The position numbers were made by a program, and so were the translations under genes. From Dastarcus helophoroides (lineage: Eukaryota; Arthropoda; Insecta; Coleoptera; Bothrideridae), in NCBI GenBank assembly GCA_028583605.1, contig CM053337.1, forward strand, positions 11,682,634 to 11,746,633: 64,000 nucleotides of DNA, given 5' to 3'. The notes beneath the pieces are model-generated. The model did no database searches. It worked only from the letters and a program-made list of their open reading frames with translations, and had not been told where the DNA came from. Of the stretch, positions 55,901-64,000 are shown in pieces. The stretch's first letter is position 1. Each line of letters opens with the position of its first letter.

Positions 55901-56969
55901 TGATTTGGAATGCCTCTTTAAATAAGACTTTAAATATAATCCTTTACAATATATACAAGGATAATACGTATCCGGATTATTGGGAAAGGTCTTAGGTTGT
56001 CTGCTAGGCCTTACTGTCCCATTTATAAAAAGTTCAAAATTTGTCTGATGTCTCAGCAAGGATAATGCCTTACGCCTTTCTTTAGTATTTTTAGAGTTTT
56101 GAAAAATTTTCTTAACTTCTTCATCATCAGCGTGATTTCTCTTTACATGTCGCATGAAATTTTTTGTTGCTATATCTTCCCCACAAGATTTGAATCTAGC
56201 AAACTTTTTACTCTCCTCTTTTCTTCTAAGTTCCTTTTCCATTACTGGTGCAGTGTCTAATGATTTTTTCTTTGTTTTTGGTAAAACTTGGTCAAATTGA
56301 TTCAAATCATTATCATCGGAGGCAGAAGATTCGGAATTAGAATCGAGGGAACTTTTTTGTGAAGTGTCTGTTTAGTCATTTATATCAAAATCCTTGTCTC
56401 GATCATCGTCATCCACAAGATCGCTATAATTTGTTTCCGATATTAGGTCACAGTTGCAGGTAATATCTAAGCAATTTCTGTTTTGGTATTCAGAATTCTT
56501 CACAATTTCAGTCAATGAGTCGATGCCTTGCTTTCAGGAAAGTCAGCTGCAATTTGATTTGGAATGTTATTTTCTTTGTACGGACTTAACGGTGTAAGTT
56601 GTGAATAAACTTTATCGCGAGTGCTTTCCAATTTAGATATAGAAATTGCAGTTGACGTATTATCTTTCTGTATTAGATTATCGTAATTTGGATCATTTAC
56701 ACTGTCCTCATTCAATAATCCATTAAGTATGTTATCAACAGAATTATTATTGCTTTCACAACCTTTCTCAAATTCAGAATTATTTGAAGCATCCGAAAAA
56801 AAAGAAAAATCGGTATTATTGACCCATTCCTGTAAATGTGTCGACTATGAATATAATCTAACAATCTGACATTTAAATTTTAAAAAACTCACAGCTGCGC
56901 TCGTGTGTCCGTTATTATTATCGTCATCGGTTATTGAAGTTAGTTGATGGTGAATTTTAGGACTCTCTC
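52924..56969 (-). pseudogene. Tyrosine recombinase gene (Crypton-like), multi-exon, broken
   Basis: Exons by splice signals: 56969-56893, 56844-54637 (large), 54578-54429, 53435-53325, 53201-53142, 53096-52924. Introns are 48-58 nt and ~120 nt except one of 993 nt. The N-terminal region is acidic and Asn/Ser-rich. Next come a zinc-finger region (YYPCIYCKGLYLKSYLKRHSKSC, FMRHVKRNH), HFGESYLKKHKRER, then the recombinase: FNRRRIGDVQYLKL (first catalytic Arg), SNKLRKHIATVMQLL (second Arg), and TSKTHNQFY with the likely nucleophile Tyr near 54640-54645. The tail is YQTAKVSKLLLLMEKG, later FASFIKKKKYPPSDMIRDF. Breaks: A-run frameshifts near 55720 and 55355, a small deletion removing the Gly-His before TSKTH, and TGA for the expected Trp at the last exon start. 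Crypton membership is inferred. Confidence 0.65.
53466..54372. repeat. ~900-bp foldback filling one intron of the recombinase gene
   Basis: Two arms of ~450 bp (53466-about 53920 and about 53925-54372) are inverted copies at ~80% identity by eye. Shared blocks include TTTATTTAACAATTC, AGTTTGGAAATATTT, TTAAAACGTCAC, GACATCGATGTTT and CAAGAAAAGGGAA. It lies within the 993-nt intron 54428-53436. No coding capacity; a transcript would form a long hairpin. Confidence 0.8.
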
Positions 56970-57506
56970 CTGCAAATATAAACCCCTAACAATTTTCCTT
57001 ACCAAAACAAATTTCGTAAATTTTTAAGTTTCCAGTCAGATACATTAAACGTGTCTGATTGGTGCTTATTCGATTTTTTCTTTTTATTATTAATTAATTA
57101 TAAAAAATAAAGGGCTCATAAAAAGAAATATATACGAATTTTTCATACATGCCAACTTTTTGTGCTAACTTTAGCAACAAAAGGCTTCTTTAATTAAACA
57201 TTTTCATCCATCGAAATAGGTACTGCCACTATGACACTAAGATCAGTTACGGACCAACATTAAAAATTAATTTTCTGCAGTTGCCAAATCTACAACCTAA
57301 TAAGAAGTGACAGAGTATTATGTCTTTAGCGGAAGTGAGTTGATGCAGCTCGCATTGCAGCGTTATAGACGATACTAGCGCTAGTGATCTACAGCGGAAC
57401 TAAAGCCCCCTTTGCGCGGAAAAATATGCAACTTTCTGACTTCCTTACAATATTTCGTTTTTCAATGCCCCTTAATCCCCTCTATCATCCAATGCGATAA
57501 AGCATG

Positions 57507-57544
57507 GCAAACGTTGTGACTTCCAAAATTGGAAGTCACAACGT
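57507..57544. repeat. Palindrome with GTCACTTCC-type motif
   Basis: CGTTGTGACTTCCAA, AA, TTGGAAGTCACAACG is a perfect inverted repeat near 57511-57542. Related TCACTTCC/GGAAGTGA motifs occur at about 52541, 52717, 52758, 57332 and 57580. Confidence 0.75.
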
Positions 57545-57603
57545 TATATATGAAGTAACAACGAATGTTATGAATCTGGTTTGGAAGTGACAACGTATAC
57601 TTT

Positions 57604-57605
<2 letters not shown>

Positions 57606-57646
<41 letters not shown>
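57606..57646. repeat. TA microsatellite
   Basis: (TA)n of about 40 bp that abuts the left end of the foldback element. Confidence 0.9.
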
Positions 57647-57649
<3 letters not shown>

Positions 57650-58931
57650 GGTGGACCATAAGTAATGGTACATAGAGCAAGAGTAGATTTTTCGTATAAA
57701 AATAACGTGATTTAGTCACATTTACCTTTTACTAAAAGTTGATATTAACAGAGGTACAGGGTGTCAAAATTGAAAAAAAAATTATGATTTTTTTCGCATA
57801 ACTGATAAACACATTTCACTACAGACAAGAAATTTGGCATAGGGGGTTTCTTTGGTCAAGAAATTGTAATTTGCTAACAGATTGTTAGTAACTCATAGGG
57901 GGCGCCACTTGCGCTACCCTGTATTATTCTAAAGCATCATAACTTTTTTGTGCCTTCCTGTACACTAATTTTAAATGGATATTTTCATTTACCTACATTT
58001 TCTACGTAAAAAAGATATACTTTCTAAATGTTGATACATGCAACCGTTTTCAAGATATTTGCCTTTAAAGTTTGTTGTACGTTTATTTTAAGTTATGTAA
58101 ATGAGAATTTTTAGCAGTAGGTTTCAAAATAAAAGTAATAAAACTAACTCTAAAATGATTTATATCAAATATTACTCTACTGACATTATTATTACACATA
58201 TTTTTTAAAATTTTAAAGAAAATTTAAATAAAATACCAAAATAAAATTTATTTTCAAAAATATGGATGTTGGAAATGACCTTTTCATGTAAAGGGATTGT
58301 AAGCAATTAAAAATCTGACTGTCTTTTATTGAAATTCATCTTCAAATATCTGCTTTGACCCCTCAGGCTATTAAAATTTTCTTGTGCGGACTCAGAGATC
58401 ATATTTCACATCTCTATGTTAGAAAATAAATTACGTCTTAATTTTTTGGATTTTCTTTATTGAGATTTTCAACATTTACGTAATAATATTATCAGCAAAG
58501 TAATATTTGACATACATTAGTTTCAAAGCTGCTTTATGATAACTTTTTTTTCAAGCCTACTTCCAAAATTTAATATCTTTGTAATTTAAAACCAAGGCAC
58601 GTCAAGCTTTAAAGGCAAATATCTTGGAAAGGGTTGCTCGTATCAACTTTCAGGAAGTACACCTTTTTTACGTAACAAATATCAGCTACTGGTCATATGT
58701 GACCAAATTAGTGTTTGTCGAGTTAAGAAACCCCCTTGTCCCAAATTTCGTGCCTATATTACAATTTATTCCATAATTATACGAAAAAAATAGAAATTTT
58801 TGTTTCAACTTTGACACCCTGTATCTCTGTTAATATCAACTTTTGGTATAAGGTAAATGTAGCTAAATCACATTATTTTTATTCAAAAAATCCACCTTTG
58901 CTCTGTGTACCATTACTTATGGTCCACCCTG
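57647..58931. mobile_element. Foldback/MITE-like element with CAGGGTGGACC ends
   Basis: 1285 bp. Ends CAGGGTGGACCATAAGTAAT and ATTACTTATGGTCCACCCTG are perfect inverted repeats. Pairing continues imperfectly for ~430 bp into each arm, with shared blocks such as AAAAGTTGATATTAACAGAG, ACAGGGTGTCAAA and AAGATATTTGCCTTTAAAG. Flanks are TATA on both sides (57643-57646 and 58932-58935), a possible target duplication (the left one is ambiguous because of the TA run). No transposase. Confidence 0.75.
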
Positions 58932-58942
58932 TATAAGTTAAA

Positions 58943-59191
58943 TGTGTCAACGAGCGGTTTGTATTTTTAAAAACAATTTTAATACAAATACAAGGTTTTT
59001 ACATTTAACGAAATTTTATCTTGACTAACAATTTATTAATTGCGGCACGGAGCGGCCACACGCGATGACTTTTCACGCGTTGATGATTGGAGAAAACTCC
59101 TCGTCCGCTGGTAGCGTCGATTCTTTTATAACTTCAGAGTGCTGACTTAGCGCCTTGCCTTGGTCAGCAATAACTAAAGGGTTGACCAACA
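58943..59191 (-). repeat. Errantivirus 3' LTR
   Basis: About 249 bp on the minus strand from TGTTGGTCAACCC to GTTGACACA. It contains a TATAAAA-like box and an AATAAA, and is preceded by a purine-rich tract (AAGGAGGGAATTA). The end next to the foldback element is approximate. A Leu/Gly-coding stretch at 59200-59300 is the end of env or 3' UTR. Confidence 0.6.
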
Positions 59192-59299
59192 TAATTCCTC
59201 CCTCCTTAGAAGGAAGCCTTGGAGGGCAGCTGACGAGGGTGACGTGGTGATGGATCTTCTTGAATGGGGTCCTCGGTTGAGGATGGCTTTGGTCCGATG

Positions 59300-60588
59300 A
59301 TCTTCTAGTATATTTTCCTTGCTGCGACAGTTGAAGGCAGGGGAAGTCCCATAATGTAGATGGGCATGGTGTGATAAAAGATGGAAACGTCTTCCTTCCG
59401 TCTCTGGATTATATTGACTGGTTGAAGATCGATTGCTCCAAGTTTTAATTGTTTTAACTGAATTGAGAAGTTGGACTTTTTGTTTTTGCCAAGAAGTTGC
59501 GGCATCTTCATGTCGATGACCATTGGAGAATTATATGTGGGTTCCAAAGGTCGGAGTTATTCAGAGTTAAAGAGAATTTTGCAGTGTTCGGAAACTTCTA
59601 GGAGGAAAATTCCATGCGGCGTTATAATTTGTTTTTTGTCTGGACATTGTAGGGTCAAGATAGATTTGAAGTTGATCCATGCGATATATTGGTTGATAAA
59701 CGGCAGTGGCTCAATATGGTCTTGTTTGGTTTGGATTTCCGTGTAGAGACCAATCCTCAGGGATGTTTTGTTTCAGGATGTTTTCCTCGCAGGTGACGTT
59801 GACATTGATTAGTAATTTGGAAGGGCAGTGGTATGTGCCACTCATAGTGCAAATATCTGATAGAGGCTTTATTTTATTATTTGATTTTAATAAAAATTTT
59901 GAATTCGGGATAATCGGTAATATTCTGAATATCTCAAAGTAGATAACGGTTCCAAATAGAATATTGCAAAAATGATATCGTATTCTATCGGAATTGTACG
60001 AAAATAATTGATTTGGTTTTTATTTTGAATACAATGTACCAAGGTCAATGACTCATAATTTAAAATATTATTTATATCTACAGGCAAGGGTAATTGTTCC
60101 TTATAAAATTTTGAAATTTTTTCTAATTCAGATAAATAATCAGTAACCTTTATGATGCTGGGATGCATTTTACCAATAGCGCAAAATGTAAGTGAATTTT
60201 CAACCTCTACAAGCAGATCCACAATTGTATTATACGATAAGAGAAGTTGATTTAATAAATCTTTAATTTGTAATACGATTATGTCTCCTGTATTTTTTCG
60301 AACATTTTCCATAATTTTATAAATTTTATTTTTTAACAAATGTTGATGATTATATTGAATACTACTAACAGTAAGGTTGAATTGTTCTATTACGTTTTTA
60401 TTTATTGAATATTGATTTAGGATTTGATTTTCTAAATTGTGTTGATTATTTTCCAAATGTGTAAGCATTTTGTTTATTCTTGATGCATCATAAGCGTCCA
60501 TATGTCCTGTGATAAATTTCAGAGCTGAGCCTAAGCCATTAATAAGGCCTCTTTTATTTTGACTGAAACGCGGGTAAATGTTATTCAT
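59300..60588 (-). pseudogene. env: Env (errantivirus glycoprotein), partial and frameshifted
   Basis: Open for 233 codons (60588-59887), then broken. Near the N-terminus is a basic site followed by a Gly-rich hydrophobic stretch (RGLINGLGSALKF), the fusion-peptide-type segment of insect retrovirus env related to baculovirus F proteins. A long helical region follows. Downstream to about 59300 the frame shifts several times, with recognisable C..HC-type and tail segments only in pieces. The N-terminal surface portion is absent. It is a defective remnant. Confidence 0.7.
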
Positions 60589-60677
60589 TTTATTGTCAAC
60601 TAAGTTGGAAGTATATCGAATTAATTTTACATAATTTTTAAATTTGATTGTCTTAATCTTTCAAAAACGAGTTTAAG

Positions 60678-61397
60678 TCACTCAATGTGTTGCTGAAGGC
60701 TAGTGCTAAAAATGATGATGTCATCTAGATAAACTAGACAACTCTCATTTTGTAAACCTTTTAGTACGTGGTCCATAACACGTTGAAAAGTCGCAGGTGC
60801 ATTCTTGTGGCCAAATGGCATGCGAAGATATTCGTAATGCCCATTTTTGGTATTGAATGCAGTTTTTGGAATAGCTTCAGGATTCATTTCAATTTGGTGG
60901 AATCCTGATTTAAGATCAAGAGTTGTAAAATATTGACAACGTCCCAATTTATCAATGAGATCGGTAATGTTTGGAATGGGATACTTATCATCGGCAGTCT
61001 TCTCGTTAAGTTTACGGTAGTCGACAACAATGCGCCATTTTTGTTTTCCCGATGAGTCAATTTTTTTTGGAACTACCCAAATGAGGGATGACCAAGGGGA
61101 GTGAGATGGTTGTGTTATTTTTTGAGAAAGCATTTCGTCTATTTGGTTTTTAACTTCTTGACGATGTTCTTGGGGATATCGATAAGATTTGACATAAATT
61201 GACAACTCATCTTTAGTTTTGATATGTTTAATAATATTAGTAAAAGTTAATGGATCATTATCTTTGTGAAATATATCTGCATATTTATAAAATAAATTTG
61301 ATAAAACGGCTTTTTCTTCGTAGTTTAGATGATCTGTTCTGAATTTGGTCAAATCAACTTCGTTGGATTCCATGCTACCAGCGGCGGCCTTACCCAT
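60678..61397 (-). pseudogene. pol: Errantivirus pol: reverse transcriptase fragment
   Basis: 239 codons covering the RT only: [52 protein letters not shown] and the active-site [12 protein letters not shown] (about 60720-60755). The first ~10 residues (MGKAAAGSM) do not fit the family, so the real frame was joined to foreign or rearranged sequence near 61370. It stops right after the palm/thumb boundary, where RNase H should begin. No integrase is present. Confidence 0.85.
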
Positions 61398-61839
61398 TGC
61401 GAGGCTCCGGGCGGCAGGTCTTTGCGAGGCCCTTTGTCCTATGGAAAAGTACCTATGTGATTCAAAAGTAGGTCTGGTTGTTTGGTATGTATTCGTTATG
61501 TTTAACGAGAAATGCTAAAGTCATACAAATAAATAAAATTTGAGTTTTAAAATATTTTACTTACATTGAAAGATTTACAAAATTAACAAATACAGAGATG
61601 ATAAATTTTAAAATTGATGTTTGCGGCTTTTACTAAGACTAAAATCTAGAATTAAAGCACAATAATCTAACGAATGAGCTACGTCATTTTTGATTGAAAG
61701 AATAGTAAGCTTAAAATTAGCTCAAAATTATTAAAACAATTTTAAAACTCCTTTCAGTAGACGCAACCGTAACAGGTGTGGTGGCAATAATTCTCAGAAC
61801 AATTTCGATAGTGGGGTAAACTTCAGTTAATTTTTTTTT
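61398..61839. other. Spacer
   Basis: AT-rich sequence between the retroviral pol fragment and the hAT relic. No gene recognised. Confidence 0.4.
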
Positions 61840-63778
61840 CTATTATGTATTTCAGCACCGAGATAATGTCATCGTTTCCTTCATACACACGGATGAACAT
61901 ATTCAGTTCTTCGTACAATTCATGTCTATCAATATCACATGATTCTCATACTGTCATAGATATTTGCAAGTCGCTGCATTGCTTCAAAAGTTCACTATCA
62001 CTAATTTCCTTTAATCTTTTTATATTGTACATGAAACCAAATATGCTCTCATGGTGTTTAAGTGCCTCAAACCTAGGATGGCAGCTTGCGCGCACATTAT
62101 CGACAATAACATAAAAATAGTTTATTTCGAAAATCTCTTTCGCATTCAATTCATGAGCTTCATCTTCCCCTTCATAATCAAAATGCCATTTTTTACGTCG
62201 TCTTCTGACTTCTTTAAAGTGTCTGTCAATATCATTTTCATCGGCTATTTCTCTCGCTGTTACAAGGGATGACTGAAAACCATTTTCTCGATAATTATCG
62301 AGCCAATTTGTGAATGCGTCGAGGTTTTGTATAGCCACATCTAAGTGCAGGTTTTCGCTTTGCCACATTTTACTGATAACATTTATCTTTGTAAGAATGT
62401 CATACCATAGACAAGTGAAACTACAAATTCGTAGGTAGTTATTTCTTTGGCCTCTGCAGTTTTGCAATGATATACCTAACTGTTCTAATTCTGTGATTAT
62501 ATAATTAGTCAAACTCTCAGCTGTGGTTTTTTCGACGGCTATGAAACCAATAAAATGTTCTTCAATTTCAGCTGTTTTTGTATTAAAAATTCTTATAATA
62601 ATTGATAGTTGCTCAACACGAGAAACGTCGCGAGTACAATCAAGAATAATAGAGTAATATTTATTATTAATTATTTTTTCAACAATTTCAGTTTTCACGT
62701 GACTTGCCATTAATTGTATGAGCTCATTTTAAATATTTTTACCGATATAGTGGTCATTAATCGTTTTATCTTTTACTTGTTTTAAGTGGAGTCTCAGCAC
62801 GGGATCCAATCGGGCTATTAACTTTACTAAATCTATAAAGTTGCCGCTTGTCTCACTGGAACCTGAGTCAGATGGTAACTTCTCTCAATGACCCTTGAAG
62901 GCCAAATTGTGAGATGCTAAAAAATTTACAATTGCGAGCAGTCGTTCTAAAATATCTCTCCAACGTTGCCTTTCTTGTTTAATTTGTGACTGAGCCAAGG
63001 AGTCAATAGTGGAACAGCTTTTTAAACCATTCTCTAAATTAATCCATTTCAGCATACAATCTTTGTGCTGTCTACTAGATTCGTGAGACTTTAGGTAATC
63101 ACCCAAGTGTTTCCAATCACACACTCCTTCACTTGATCCAATCTTTGTATTTTCTAGCCCGAATATTCGACACGGAAAGCAGTAAACGGCATCCTTTGTT
63201 TGTGAATAAATCATCCATCGCCTGTCAAGCTTTTCACCGTTAACTAATATCTTATTATAATGATTATCACTGAATCGCCGTCCATTATTATTTACGGGAA
63301 ATAACTCAACTTTAATCCGGATTGAACTTCTTAATACAATCTCAGTTGGGTCTACATCATCAGTAATTGTTATGGGCCACAAACCGGGGTCATTTTGAGG
63401 ATTCAGATTTTCTATTCCAGCAGTCATGGATGTAGACCTAGACTCAGGCTCAGATTCGTGTTCTTGACTGGATAGCGTTGACGGCGCCACCGGTGACCTA
63501 AGAGAGAATGATGTAGTTAATTCATCATCATCCTCGCTGTTTTTATTTGATGACCGCGGCGGCACCCATGATGTGGAAGGAATGTTTTCAGCTAAATCAG
63601 GATTAAAGCCACTTTCAGTTAATAAATGTTTCGTACAGGTTTCTTGATCATCACTTTTTATATATTTATATAAAGATCCACGTAGATTTTCATGTACCTG
63701 CTTTCTTTTGATAGCTCGTTTCCTTTTTGAACTACCTGACTCAAATTTTCTACCGACATCACGATCACGCGAACTCAT
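61840..63778 (-). pseudogene. hAT transposase, ZMYM1-like, with stops and an internal deletion
   Basis: The first part (63778-62885, 297 codons) has an N-terminal basic segment, an acidic/Ser linker, and a TTF-type zinc finger (MIYSQTKDAVYCFPCRIFG, later KSHESSRQHKDC). It ends at a TGA (62885-62887), but the same frame continues: IDLVKLIARLDPVLRLHLKQ, then SIILDCTRDVSRVEQLSIII (first catalytic Asp) and LEQLGISLQNCRGQ. After that ~150 residues of the RNase H fold are missing; the frame resumes with YDILTKINVISKMWQSENLHLD. The dimerisation-region start runs past another stop (61946-61948) to DIDRHELYEELNMFIRVYEG. Inactive. The hAT C-terminal end is not seen. Confidence 0.85.
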
Positions 63779-64000
63779 TTCGTAAATCTTGTTTTGTTTC
63801 GCACAACCAATTAGAAATAATTTTTAAGTAGGTGTCGCACAGTTTTTTTACACTTTATCAGCTTACTCAGTACTTAACCCTTTGCACTCCAGCCTAGTAA
63901 CTCATAGAGGATACCAAGAACTCCAACACTATATTAGTTACAAGTACATACCTGTGATATAGAAGAAAAATGGAGTCGTTGCAATAAAACAAAACATTTA
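63779..64000. other. Upstream flank of the hAT relic
   Basis: No gene or inverted end recognised before the window closes. Confidence 0.4.

Larger units (their letters stand above)
58943..61397 (-). mobile_element. Errantivirus-type (gypsy-like) endogenous retrovirus, internally deleted
   Basis: Minus-strand order: reverse transcriptase (61397-60678), env (60588-about 59300), polypurine-like AAGGAGGGAAT, LTR (59191-58943). RNase H, integrase, protease, gag and the 5' LTR are missing. RT and env are only ~90 bp apart, so a deletion joins them. Recent enough that both frames are long, but the copy is defective. Confidence 0.8.

Overview
This is a eukaryotic, AT-rich window that is almost entirely repeat-derived. 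The element types point to an arthropod, most likely an insect: BEL/Pao, an insect errantivirus with an env gene, Ty3/gypsy, jockey-like LINE, a P element with a THAP domain, PIF/Harbinger, hAT, a DD41D mariner, Helitron, and Polinton-like relics. Introns are 54-120 nt with GT/AG borders. No bacterial features (operons, Shine-Dalgarno sites) are present. The species cannot be named from the sequence, and I found no complete conventional host gene.

Layout. 1-7.8 kb: decayed Polinton/adintovirus-like genes (family B DNA polymerase, exonuclease-like protein, capsid-like protein, possible ssDNA-binding protein), split by a truncated gypsy element (3.49-6.22 kb). 7.89-10.50 kb: a well-preserved DNA transposon with ~184 bp inverted repeats, a 616-codon transposase and a TTA target duplication. 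10.8-12.6 kb: LINE scrap, mariner scrap and a decayed nuclear-receptor DNA-binding domain. 13.65-17.57 kb: two copies of a ~370 bp repeat flanking a jockey-type ORF1; the second copy carries two nested insertions with clean target duplications. 18.0-18.5 kb: possible small secreted protein relic. 18.97-22.53 kb: a nearly complete P element sitting in a BEL/Pao pol fragment. 22.9-24.1 kb: Harbinger remnants.

25.9-48.5 kb is a very AT-rich macrosatellite-like region. Its core is a ~5.13 kb tandem unit; two neighbouring units are almost identical, with partial and older copies on either side and a GC-rich Helitron helicase fragment (28.7-30.5 kb) between older copies. Each of the three younger units carries the same small three-exon reading frame on the minus strand (starts at 37086, 42219, 47349). 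It encodes an unrecognised Asn/Tyr-rich then Lys-rich protein of 87-110 residues, preceded by an identical block holding a consensus heat-shock element, a CRE-like site and a TATA-like sequence. This is the best candidate in the window for something undescribed.

48.8-52.5 kb: inverted repeats, a GC-richer stretch and a P-like transposase fragment. 52.9-57.0 kb: a multi-exon, broken tyrosine-recombinase (Crypton-like) gene with a ~900 bp foldback filling one intron. 57.6-58.9 kb: a long foldback element. 58.9-61.4 kb: an internally deleted errantivirus (RT joined to env, then LTR). 61.8-63.8 kb: a ZMYM1-like hAT transposase with stops and an internal deletion.

The genes do not form a pathway; the window is a record of nested transposition plus one tandem amplification. 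Many breaks fall in A/T homopolymers, so some apparent pseudogenes could be assembly errors. All family calls come from reading motifs; no database search was run.
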